The notes under the pieces are model-generated. The model was given only the letters and a program-made list of their open reading frames with translations. It was not told where the DNA came from and made no database searches. The position numbers and the translations under genes are program-made. A DNA stretch of 64,000 nucleotides from Actinomadura sp. NBRC 104425. Lineage in GTDB: Bacteria > Actinomycetota > Actinomycetes > Streptosporangiales > Streptosporangiaceae. The first letter of the stretch is position 1. Each line of letters begins with the position of its first letter. The stretch covers positions 62,001 through 126,000 of the forward strand of contig NZ_BSTN01000010.1 in the NCBI RefSeq assembly GCF_030269545.1. Reading direction: 5' to 3'. Below are positions 40,700 through 47,837 of this stretch, piece after piece.

Positions 40700-41431
40700 A
40701 TGAGCGACCTGTTGCGACGCGCGCTCGAAGACGCCCAACTCACCGAAGACGACGTGGCCGCACGACTCGGCGTCGACCCCAAGACCGTCCGACGCTGGCT
40801 CGCCGGCCGCGTCCCCTACCCCCGGCACAGAGCACACCTGTGCAAGCTTCTCGGCCACGACGAGGAAGACCTCTGGCCCCAGGTACGCGCGCCCCGCCCA
40901 CTGCCCCAACCACCAGGCGCCCAGATCCTCGCCACCTACCCGCACCGCTGGGCCGTCCCCCGCGCCGTCTGGCACCAGCACTTCGCCAGCGCCCGACGTG
41001 AAATCGGCATCCTCGCCTACGCGGGACTCTTCCTCGCCGAAGACCAAGGCATCATCGGCACCCTCGCCGACAAGGCACGCAACGGCGTCGCCGTCCGCAT
41101 CCTCCTCGGCAACCCGGACGGCCCCCGCATCTCCCAACGCGGCACCGACGAAGGCGTAGGCGACTCGCTCGCCGCCAAGATCCGCAACGCCCTCGTCCTC
41201 TACCAACCCCTACGCGAACTCGACAACGTCGAGATCCGCCTACACGACACCACCCTCTACAACTCGATCTACCGCGCCGACGACGACCTACTTATCAACC
41301 CCCACGCCTACGGCATCCCTGCGTCCCATGCTCCTGTCCTCCACGTTCGCCACGTCGATGACGGCGACATGGCGTCCACCTACCTTCGGAGCTTCGAACG
41401 CGTGTGGTCCGACGCGACACCAAGCCCGTAG
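40700..41431 (+). CDS. HTH regulator with C-terminal DUF5919-like sensor domain (paralogue 2)
   Basis: 243 aa from ATG 40700, preceded by GGAGG. An XRE-type HTH (LTEDDVAARLGVDPKTVRRWL) is followed by a sensor domain very close to that of the gene at 37574: YPHRWAVPRAVW, IGILAYAGLFLAEDQG, LADKARNGVAVRILLGNPDGP, DNVEIRLHDTTLYNSIY. The two HTH regions share the recognition helix VDPKTV.RW, so both may bind the same operators. A perfect 17-bp terminator follows. Confidence 0.85.
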   Translation: MSDLLRRALEDAQLTEDDVAARLGVDPKTVRRWLAGRVPYPRHRAHLCKLLGHDEEDLWPQVRAPRPLPQPPGAQILATYPHRWAVPRAVWHQHFASARREIGILAYAGLFLAEDQGIIGTLADKARNGVAVRILLGNPDGPRISQRGTDEGVGDSLAAKIRNALVLYQPLRELDNVEIRLHDTTLYNSIYRADDDLLINPHAYGIPASHAPVLHVRHVDDGDMASTYLRSFERVWSDATPSP

Positions 41432-41449
41432 AGGACACCTGATCATGCG

Positions 41450-41489
41450 GAGGCCCCCGCCCGGTCCACCTTGACCGGGCGGGGGCCTC
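41450..41489. terminator. Strong bidirectional terminator
   Basis: GAGGCCCCCGCCCGGTC and its exact complement form a 17-bp stem with a 6-nt loop. It separates the rightward HTH sensor gene from the leftward small genes. Confidence 0.8.
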
Positions 41490-41505
41490 GTCGTCGCGTC
41501 GCGGC

Positions 41506-41571
41506 TCAGCCGTGCGTCACATCGGCGCCCACGGCGAGCACCGTTGTGATCCGGGTGAGACGGTCAGCCAC
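41506..41571 (-). CDS. Possible 21-aa peptide
   Basis: A GTG at 41571 overlaps the stop of the upstream small gene by 8 nt. It opens a 21-codon frame (VADRLTRITTVLAVGADVTHG) ended by TGA just before the terminator. The overlap and position favour translation, but the length is too short to judge by codon bias. No function proposed. Confidence 0.3.
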   Translation of the reverse strand: MADRLTRITTVLAVGADVTHG

Positions 41572-41785
41572 CGGTCAACTCCTCTCGGAGCGACATCACG
41601 CACGGGTCCGCCTCGTCGGCCCCCGTCGCCACGAGCTCGGCGATCGTAAGGGCCGTGATCGCTTGGTTGTAGGTGAGCGGCGTCGGCCACCTGGTGGCGT
41701 GCCAGACACCGGCGGTGCGGGTGGCTTCGGCGATGACGCATCCGTTGATTTCAGCGGTCATGCGGGTCTCGGTGATCTTGACCAT
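41564..41785 (-). CDS. Small hypothetical protein of the element, 73 aa
   Basis: ATG 41785 is preceded by an excellent SD (GGAGGGAGG). The product begins MVKITETRMTAEINGCVIAE and contains WHATRWPTPLTYNQAITAL; it looks like a compact globular protein. No family recognised. It is the last gene before the right border of the element. Confidence 0.65.
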   Translation of the reverse strand: MVKITETRMTAEINGCVIAEATRTAGVWHATRWPTPLTYNQAITALTIAELVATGADEADPCVMSLREELTGG

Positions 41786-41983
41786 GGTGTGCCTCCCTCC
41801 TGCGGGAGGGGAGGCGGGGAGCCAATCCGGGGAGCCACCGCTTGTCGTTCTTGGCCGACGCGGCTCGACTCATGCGGACGGTCCGCCGCCTCTCCCTCCC
41901 GGGTTTGTGCAGGTGGGCGGCTCCTGGGGCGACTCCACCGGACCCCGCCGGACGTGAGGCGAATGAACCGATTCGCAAGAGGA

Positions 41984-41996
41984 CCTTAAGTGCGGC
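41984..41996. other. Putative attR core, CCTTAAGTGCGGC
   Basis: Second copy of the 13-bp direct repeat seen at 32943-32955. It lies 45 bp upstream of the sigma region 4 gene. Sequence beyond the 13 bp does not match between the two copies. Confidence 0.5.
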
Positions 41997-42040
41997 ATAA
42001 GGGGATCGCCGGGGGTGGTGTGAGATGCGAGGTTCTGGGT

Positions 42041-42280
42041 GTGGCACTGCGAACCGGCAAAAGCGCGGGCCAGGCGGCGCCCGCTCCCATGCACGAGCCC
42101 GCGGCGCGGGCGTTCCGGTCGCTGTCGTGGGCGCACCGAGAGATCCTGACCGAGACGTACTTCCGCAGGCGGTCGGTCAACGAGGCGGCCGCGTCGCTCG
42201 GGCTTCCCGTGGAGGTCGTCAAGGCCCGCGTCTATCACGCCCTCAGAGCGCTGCGGGACGCCTGCGAGGCCGCCGGCTGA
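42041..42280 (+). CDS. Orphan sigma-70 region 4 protein, 79 aa
   Basis: GTG 42041 with GAGG upstream; an ATG at 42089 is also possible. The only domain is an ECF-type sigma region 4 HTH: RAFRSLSWAHREILTETYF, RRRSVNEAAASLGLPVEVVK, ARVYHALRALRDACE. Region 2, needed to bind the -10 element and core polymerase, is absent, and no upstream frame supplies it even if the element is removed. It could be a sigma decoy, a DNA-binding regulator, or a truncated gene. Confidence 0.65.
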   Translation: MALRTGKSAGQAAPAPMHEPAARAFRSLSWAHREILTETYFRRRSVNEAAASLGLPVEVVKARVYHALRALRDACEAAG

Positions 42281-42311
42281 GACGATCGCGGACCGGCGCG
42301 GGCGGCCGGCC

Positions 42312-42387
42312 GCGCCGCCGGGACGCGCCGCCGGGACGCGCCGCCGGGACGCGCCGCCGGGACGCGCCGCCGGGACGCGCCGCCCGG
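42312..42387. repeat. 13-bp minisatellite (five copies plus a partial)
   Basis: GCGCCGCCGGGAC is repeated five times perfectly (42312-42376), then GCGCCGCCCGG. It lies in non-coding DNA between the sigma-like gene and tRNA-Ser. The unit is not a multiple of three. It could vary in copy number by slippage. Confidence 0.85.
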
Positions 42388-42464
42388 AAAACGTCTTGCA
42401 TGCTCGGCGGTACCTGCGGCAACCTGATGCCGTAACGCGAGACCGAGAACGGAAGGAGACGGCG

Positions 42465-42530
42465 ATGCGGCGCCACAGTAGCCGGATGCGCGGCCTGTCC
42501 GGTCTTGGCAGCGGACGCGGCGGGACGTGA
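42465..42530 (+). CDS. Possible 21-aa basic peptide
   Basis: ATG 42465 lies 5-6 nt after GGAAGGAG, an excellent SD. The frame encodes MRRHSSRMRGLSGLGSGRGG plus T. It precedes tRNA-Ser by 65 bp. Only the ribosome-binding site supports it. Confidence 0.3.
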   Translation: MRRHSSRMRGLSGLGSGRGGT

Positions 42531-42595
42531 CGGCACCGTCCCGATCTGCGCATCGCCTGGCGGCCGGAGCCCGCGCAGGCGGTTTCTGACTTCCC

Positions 42596-42680
42596 GGAGG
42601 GTTGGCCGAGCGGTAAGGCAGCGGCTTGCTAAGCCGTCGTCAGGGTCCTCCCTGCGCGAGTTCGATTCTCGCACCCTCCG
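42596..42680 (+). tRNA. tRNA-Ser (anticodon GCU)
   Basis: An 85-nt class II tRNA. The acceptor GGAGGGT pairs with ACCCTCC, followed by discriminator G. The anticodon stem-loop has GCGGC/GCCGT (one G-U pair) around TTGCTAA, so the anticodon is GCU reading AGC/AGU serine codons. A long variable arm and the T-loop TTCGATT are present. CCA is not encoded. A stable hairpin follows. Confidence 0.95.
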
Positions 42681-42684
42681 CTCA

Positions 42685-42720
42685 CACGAGCGCGCCCCCG
42701 TTCAGGGGGGCGCGCTCGTG
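42685..42720 (+). terminator. tRNA-Ser transcription terminator
   Basis: CACGAGCGCGCCCCC and its exact complement form a 15-bp stem 5 nt downstream of the tRNA. Confidence 0.8.
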
Positions 42721-42841
42721 CGTTTCGGACGGCGGCCGGTAGTGGACGGGGCCTGTTCGCCGGGGCTGGCGGAGCTTAAGTTGCTGGCGAGGAGAGGGGT
42801 ACGCACGGTCCGCTGAGCTGTTGGCCCACCCCGGAGGCGAG

Positions 42842-44716
42842 ATGAGTCGTTCCCCGTCCCGTTCCCTGCCCGGCCGCAGGGCGAAGACCGCCGTGTTCGC
42901 GGCGGCGCTGCTGGCGTTCACCGGCGCCGCCGCCGTCCCGGCCGCGGCGCAGACCGCGCGGCACGCACCGGGCCCCGCCTACCTCGACGCGCGGCGGCCC
43001 GTGCGCGAGCGCGTCGAGGACCTGCTGTCCCGCATGACGCTGGACGAGAAGATCGGCCAGATGACGCAGGCCGAACGCGGCAGCGTCACCGCCGACGACA
43101 TCACCCGGTACCGCATCGGGTCAGTGCTGTCGGGCGGCGGGTCCACGCCCACCCCCAACACGGCCGAGGCGTGGGCGGACATGTACGACGGGTTCCAGCG
43201 CGCCGCGCTGGCCACCCCCAAACGCATCCCGATGATCTACGGTGTGGACGCCGTGCACGGCCACAACAACGTGGTCGGTGCGACGGTCTTCCCGCACAAC
43301 ATCGGACTCGGCGCCACCCGCGACCCGGGCCTGGTGCGCGAGATCGGCCGCGCCACCGCCGAGGAGGTCGCGGCCACCGGCGTCGACTGGACGTTCGCGC
43401 CGTGCCTGTGCGTCGCCCGCGACGACCGCTGGGGCCGCACGTACGAATCGTTCGGCGAGGTGCCCGAGCTGCCCGCCGCCATGTCGGTGATCGTGGACGG
43501 GTTCCAGGGCCGGCGGCTGGACGGCCGCACGTCGATCCTGGCCACGGCCAAGCACTACGTCGGCGACGGCGGCACCGAAGGCGGCGACGACCAGGGCGAC
43601 ACGAAGATCTCCGAGGCCGAGCTGCGCCGGATCCACCTGCCGCCGTTCCGGGCCGCGGTGCGGCGCGGCGTCGGCTCGGTGATGGTCTCCTTCAGCTCGT
43701 GGAACGGGGTGAAGGTGCACGGGCACCGCTACCTGATCACCGACGTGCTGAAGAAGGAGCTCGGCTTCACCGGCTTCGTCGTGTCCGACTGGAACGGCAT
43801 CGACCAGATCGACGGGCAGCCCGGGTTCACCGCGCAGGAGGTCGCCACCGCGATCAACGCCGGGATCGACATGGTGATGGTGCCGCAGGAGTGGCGCCGC
43901 TTCATCGACACGCTGCGCGGCGAGGTGCAGGCCGGGCACGTGCCCATGGCCCGCATCGACGACGCCAACCGGCGCATCCTCACCAAGAAGTTCGAGCTGG
44001 GCCTGTTCGAACGGCCGTACGCCGACCGCGGCCTGCTGGGCGCGGTCGGCAGCGCACGGCACCGCGCGCTGGCCCGCCGCGCCGTGGCCGAGTCGCAGGT
44101 GCTGCTGAAGAACGACGGCGGGGTGCTGCCGCTCGCCCGCGACCACAACAAGATCTTCGTGGCGGGCCGGGCCGCCGATGACATCGGCATCCAGAGCGGC
44201 GGCTGGACGGTCACCTGGCAGGGCTCGCCGGGGAACATCACGCCCGGCACCACGATCCTGCAGGGCATCCGGCAGACGGTGGGGCGGTCCACCACCGTGG
44301 ACTACAGCCGGGACGGCACGGGCATCGACGGCTCCTACAAGGCGGCGATCGCCGTCGTCGGCGAGCTGCCGTACGCCGAGGGCGAGGGCGACCGGCCCGA
44401 CGGCCTGGGCCTGGACCCCGAGGACCTGGCGACGATCGAACGGCTGCGCGCCTCCGGCGTCCCGGTGATCGTGGTGCTGGTGTCCGGGCGGCCGCTGGAC
44501 ATCGCCGCGCACCTGCCGGACTGGGACGCGCTGGTGGCGTCCTGGCTGCCGGGCACCGAGGGACGCGGCGTCGCCGACGTGCTGTTCGGCGTCGCCAAGC
44601 CCACCGGCAGACTGCCGATGACGTGGATGCGCAGCTTCGACCAGCAGCCGATCAACCGCGGTGACGGCCAGGAGCCGCTGTTCCCGTACGGCTACGGCCT
44701 CACCTACCGGCGGTAA
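42842..44716 (+). CDS. Secreted GH3 beta-glucosidase
   Basis: 624 aa from ATG 42842 with GGAGG upstream. A Sec signal peptide is followed by a mature protein starting near QTARHAPGP. The GH3 N-domain has MTLDEKIGQMTQAE, IPMIYGVDAVHGHNNV, ATAKHYVGDGG and the nucleophile Asp in FVVSDWNGID. The C-domain begins near AVAESQVLLKNDGGVLPL and ends LFPYGYGLTYR. This form, without a fibronectin III tail, resembles plant/bacterial exo-1,3/1,4-glucanases. It probably trims beta-glucans outside the cell. Confidence 0.93.
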   Translation: MSRSPSRSLPGRRAKTAVFAAALLAFTGAAAVPAAAQTARHAPGPAYLDARRPVRERVEDLLSRMTLDEKIGQMTQAERGSVTADDITRYRIGSVLSGGGSTPTPNTAEAWADMYDGFQRAALATPKRIPMIYGVDAVHGHNNVVGATVFPHNIGLGATRDPGLVREIGRATAEEVAATGVDWTFAPCLCVARDDRWGRTYESFGEVPELPAAMSVIVDGFQGRRLDGRTSILATAKHYVGDGGTEGGDDQGDTKISEAELRRIHLPPFRAAVRRGVGSVMVSFSSWNGVKVHGHRYLITDVLKKELGFTGFVVSDWNGIDQIDGQPGFTAQEVATAINAGIDMVMVPQEWRRFIDTLRGEVQAGHVPMARIDDANRRILTKKFELGLFERPYADRGLLGAVGSARHRALARRAVAESQVLLKNDGGVLPLARDHNKIFVAGRAADDIGIQSGGWTVTWQGSPGNITPGTTILQGIRQTVGRSTTVDYSRDGTGIDGSYKAAIAVVGELPYAEGEGDRPDGLGLDPEDLATIERLRASGVPVIVVLVSGRPLDIAAHLPDWDALVASWLPGTEGRGVADVLFGVAKPTGRLPMTWMRSFDQQPINRGDGQEPLFPYGYGLTYRR

Positions 44717-44725
44717 CGTGGGCGG

Positions 44726-45700
44726 GTGCCGCCCGCAGCCTTCGCCTTGAGCCGCCGCGGCGCCCTGCGCACGGGCGCCGCGGCGGCCGCGGCCGCGCTG
44801 GCGGGCTGCTCGCAACGCTCCGGCGGCTCGGCCGGCCGGCGGCGGCTGGTACTGGCGAGCGGTCCCACCGACGGGCAGTACGAGCCGTTCGCGCGGCGGC
44901 TGGCCCAGGAGCTGCGGCGCCGCGTCGGCGGCCTGACCGTCCACGTGCTGACCACCTCGGCCAGCGTGCAGAACCTGGAGATGCTCGCCGCGGGCCGCGC
45001 CGACCTGGCGCTCGCGCTGAGCGACAGCGCCGCCGACGCCGTGGCGGGGCGCGGCGCGTTCCGCACGCCCCTGCCGGTGACCGCGCTGGCCCGCATCTAC
45101 CTCAACTACACGCACCTGGTGGTGGCCGAGGACTCGCCGGTGCGGCGCGTCACCGACCTGGCGGGACGCCGCGTGTCGCTGGGCGCCGTGGGGTCGGGCA
45201 CGGCCGTGCTGGGGGAGCGGGTGCTGCGCGCGGCCGGGCCGCCGCGCCCCGTCCGGGCCGTCCGGCTCGGCCTGGCCGAGTCGTGCGCGGCGCTGGCCGC
45301 CGGCGAGGTGGAGGCGTTCTTCTGGTCCGGGGGCGTGCCGACCAAGGCGATCGCCGACCTGGCCGCCCGCACGCTGGTGCGGCTGGTGCCGCTGGACGGG
45401 CTGGTCCTGGCGCTGCGCCGCGCGCACGGCCCCACGTACGTGGGCGTGTCGGTGCCCGCGGGGACGTACCGGCAGGCCGCGGAGGTGCCCACGGTGGGGG
45501 TGCCGAGCTACCTGGTGGCGCGCCGCGGCCTGTCGTCCGGCCTGGCCGAGACGGTCACGCGCGTGATGTTCCGCGCCCGCGACCGGCTTCCGGGCCCGGA
45601 GGTGCCCGGCAGCTACCTCGACGAGCGGTACGCGATCGGCACCGGCACCGTTCCGCTGCACCCGGGCGCCGTCCGCTACTACCGCTCCGTCTACGGCTGA
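44726..45700 (+). CDS. TAXI-family solute-binding lipoprotein
   Basis: 324 aa from GTG 44726. The leader has a twin-arginine motif (LSRRGALRTG) and lipobox LAGC, giving a Tat lipoprotein. The TAXI domain shows LASGPTDGQYEPFARRLAQEL, the NLEMLAAGRADLALALSD box, and FFWSGGVPTKAI. TAXI proteins bind glutamate or C4-dicarboxylates and normally feed TRAP permeases; no TRAP permease is nearby. The 3' end overlaps the convergent histidine kinase gene by 10 nt, which suggests it senses ligand for that kinase. Confidence 0.9.
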   Translation: MPPAAFALSRRGALRTGAAAAAAALAGCSQRSGGSAGRRRLVLASGPTDGQYEPFARRLAQELRRRVGGLTVHVLTTSASVQNLEMLAAGRADLALALSDSAADAVAGRGAFRTPLPVTALARIYLNYTHLVVAEDSPVRRVTDLAGRRVSLGAVGSGTAVLGERVLRAAGPPRPVRAVRLGLAESCAALAAGEVEAFFWSGGVPTKAIADLAARTLVRLVPLDGLVLALRRAHGPTYVGVSVPAGTYRQAAEVPTVGVPSYLVARRGLSSGLAETVTRVMFRARDRLPGPEVPGSYLDERYAIGTGTVPLHPGAVRYYRSVYG

Positions 45701-47067
45701 CCGTACCCGTCGAGCGGCAGCCGCAGCTCGACGACCAGGCCGTGCGGGTCGGCGGGCCGCAGCTCCAGGGTGCCGCCGCCCGCGCGGGCCAGCTCGTCGG
45801 CGATGGCCAGGCCGAGCCCGCTGCCCTCGACGTTGCCGTGCCGCGGCGACCGCCAGAACCGGCGCCGCGCCGCCGCCAGCTCGCCCGGGTCCAGGCCGGG
45901 GCCGTCGTCGGCGACGCGCAGCACGGCCGCGCCGTCGCACGCCGCCAGCGACACGGTGACCCGCCCGCCCTCCGGCACGAACTTGATCGCGTTGTCGATG
46001 GCGATGTCGGCGACGCGTCCGGCGGTGTCGGGCGGGCAGTGCGCGGTGAGCCGCTCCGGCAGGTCGGCGCGCAGGCCGACGGCGCGGGCCGCGGCGACCT
46101 CGCCCCAGGCGTCCAGCCGGGGTGCCAGCTCGGCGACCAGGTCCACCGGCCCGGCCGCCGCGCCCGTGCCCGACTCCAGGCGGGCCAGGGTGAGCAGGTC
46201 CTCCAGCATCGCGCCCAGCCGGTCGACCTCCTCCAGGGCGCGCCGGTGCTCGTCGGCGCCGGTGTCGCGCAGGTGCGGCTGCAGGTTCTCCAGCCGCAGC
46301 GACAGCACCGCCAGCGGGGTGCGCAGCTCGTGGGAGGCGTCGGCGACGAAGGCGCGCTGGCGCTCCAGCGCCGCCGACACCGCGTCGGCCATCGCGTTGA
46401 ACCGCTCCTCCAGGCGGCGCAGCTCCGACGGGCCCGGCCCGCCGACCGCGGCGCGGGCGTGCATGCGGCCCGCCGCGATCGCCTCGGTGGCGGCGTCCAG
46501 CTCGGCCACCGGACGCAGCGTCCAGCGGGTCAGCCGCCGCGCCGCCACCACGGCGACGGTGAACGCGGCGGCGGCCGCGGCGGCCAGGGCCAGCCACACC
46601 ATCGCGATGTCGCGGCGGGCGTCGCCCGTCGGCGCCTCCACCAGCACCATGCCGACGACCTGCGCATCGCGCCCGGCGGGCTCGGCCACCGCCACCCGGT
46701 CCGGGCCGAACGGGGTGACCAGCGGCAGCCGCTCGGTGGTGCGCCCGGCCAGGGCGCGCCGCACCGCCGCGGCGTCGGGCGGGTCCACGGCGCCGGAGCG
46801 GATCAGCACGGTGCGCGAGGCGTCGCGGATCTCCACGCCCGCCCCGTACAGGGTCGCGTACCGGCGCACCTCGCTGTCGAGCACGGAGGTGTCGCCCTCG
46901 CGGACGGCCTGGTCGGTCAGCTCGGCCAGGCGGGTGGCGTCGGCGCGCCGGTCCAGCAGCAGCACGCCCGTGCGCTGCTGGGCGTACGCCCAGCCCAGCG
47001 GCACCGCCAGCGCCAGCACCAGCCCGCCGATCAGCGCCAGGTAGGTCAGCAGCAGACGGCGGCGCAT
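45691..47067 (-). CDS. Sensor histidine kinase
   Basis: 458 aa starting MRRRLLLTYLALIGG; the start shares a base with the regulator's stop (TGATG). Two membrane helices (about 5-28 and 145-170) flank an extracellular domain. HAMP follows, then the H-box DASHELRTPLAVLS, N-box IDNAIKFVPEGG, and ATP-lid glycines DDGPGLD and GSGLGLAIADE. It should autophosphorylate on His and pass phosphate to the adjacent OmpR-type regulator. The convergent TAXI protein is the likely ligand donor. Confidence 0.93.
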   Translation of the reverse strand: MRRRLLLTYLALIGGLVLALAVPLGWAYAQQRTGVLLLDRRADATRLAELTDQAVREGDTSVLDSEVRRYATLYGAGVEIRDASRTVLIRSGAVDPPDAAAVRRALAGRTTERLPLVTPFGPDRVAVAEPAGRDAQVVGMVLVEAPTGDARRDIAMVWLALAAAAAAAFTVAVVAARRLTRWTLRPVAELDAATEAIAAGRMHARAAVGGPGPSELRRLEERFNAMADAVSAALERQRAFVADASHELRTPLAVLSLRLENLQPHLRDTGADEHRRALEEVDRLGAMLEDLLTLARLESGTGAAAGPVDLVAELAPRLDAWGEVAAARAVGLRADLPERLTAHCPPDTAGRVADIAIDNAIKFVPEGGRVTVSLAACDGAAVLRVADDGPGLDPGELAAARRRFWRSPRHGNVEGSGLGLAIADELARAGGGTLELRPADPHGLVVELRLPLDGYGQP

Positions 47068-47756
47068 CAGTCCCCGGAGCCCAGCCGGTAGCCGGTGCCG
47101 CGCAGCGTGCGCACCAGCCCCGGACGGCCCGTCTTGGACCGGATCCCGGCGATGTGCACGTCCAGCGACCGGGACGCGGCCAGGAACGCGTCGCCCCACA
47201 CCGCGTCCAGGATCTCCTCGCGGCTGCGCACCACGCCCGGCTCGCGTGCCAGCAGCGCGAGCACGTCGAACTCGCGGCGGGTCAGGGCGACCGGGGCGCC
47301 GGCCACGGTGACCTCGCGGGCGCGCAGGTCGATCCGCACGTCCCCGACCTGGACCACCTCGGGCGCGGCGGCCGGGTCGGCGGGCGCGGGGGACCGGCCG
47401 GGCGGGACCAAGCGGCGTGCCACCGCGTCCATCCGCGCCAGCAGCTCCATGATCCGGAACGGTTTGACCAGGTAGTCGTCGGCCCCGGCGCGCAGGCCGC
47501 GCAGCACGGCCCGCTCCTCGGTGCGCGCGGTGATCACGATGACCGGCACGGCCGACACCCGGCGCAGCCGCCGCAGCATGTCCAGGCCGTCCATGTCGGG
47601 CAGGCCGAGGTCCAGCAGGACGAAGTCGCAGCGGTCCTTCAGCCGCAACCCGTCGTCGGCCCGCACCACCCGCTCGACGCGGTGGCCGCGCCCGATCAGC
47701 GCCGTGCCGAGCGCGTCGGCGAGCCGGTCGTCGTCCTCGACCAACAGCACCCGCAT
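47067..47756 (-). CDS. OmpR/PhoB-family response regulator
   Basis: 229 aa from ATG 47756 (MRVLLVEDDD). The receiver domain has the phosphorylation site Asp49 in LLDLGLPDMDG, the acidic pair near residues 8-10, and the Lys in DDYLVKPF. The DNA-binding winged helix occupies about 135-225 (ALTRREFDVLALLAREPG, then LDVHIAGIRSKTG, LVRTLRGTGYRL). It is upstream of, and overlaps, the kinase gene. It may control the adjacent MHS transporter. Confidence 0.93.
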   Translation of the reverse strand: MRVLLVEDDDRLADALGTALIGRGHRVERVVRADDGLRLKDRCDFVLLDLGLPDMDGLDMLRRLRRVSAVPVIVITARTEERAVLRGLRAGADDYLVKPFRIMELLARMDAVARRLVPPGRSPAPADPAAAPEVVQVGDVRIDLRAREVTVAGAPVALTRREFDVLALLAREPGVVRSREEILDAVWGDAFLAASRSLDVHIAGIRSKTGRPGLVRTLRGTGYRLGSGD

Positions 47757-47837
47757 GCCCACCTCACCCCGGCACGGACCTACCCTTGCCCCCATCCGGA
47801 GCAAGGGTAGGCGCTCGCGGTACGGCTTCGCGCCAGG

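Larger units (their letters stand above)
32943..41996. mobile_element. Compact AICE-like integrative element (about 9 kb)
   Basis: Between the two 13-bp repeats lie a tyrosine integrase at one end, an excisionase-type HTH, an FtsK/TraB-type DNA translocase, four small transfer-type genes, and a rightward/leftward regulatory block (two HTH sensors, NUDIX, HD, GntR, small hypotheticals). GC content and codon bias fall relative to flanks. This is the gene kit of actinomycete integrative and conjugative elements such as pSAM2, except that no RepSA/RepAM/Prim-Pol replication gene is recognisable. It may therefore not replicate on its own. Confidence 0.7.

Noticed and set aside
41751..41873. A 40-codon frame starting MSRAASAKND on the minus strand
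   Set aside because: It overlaps the start and first part of the well-supported 73-aa gene at 41564-41785 in another frame and has no SD.
42281..42464. CRISPR array
   Set aside because: The 13-bp units abut directly without spacers, and no cas genes are present in the window.
42596..42680. tRNA-Ser as the attachment site of the integrated element
   Set aside because: No copy of the tRNA 3' end was found near the integrase end (about 32.9-33.0 kb). The only shared direct repeat is the 13-mer at 32943 and 41984.
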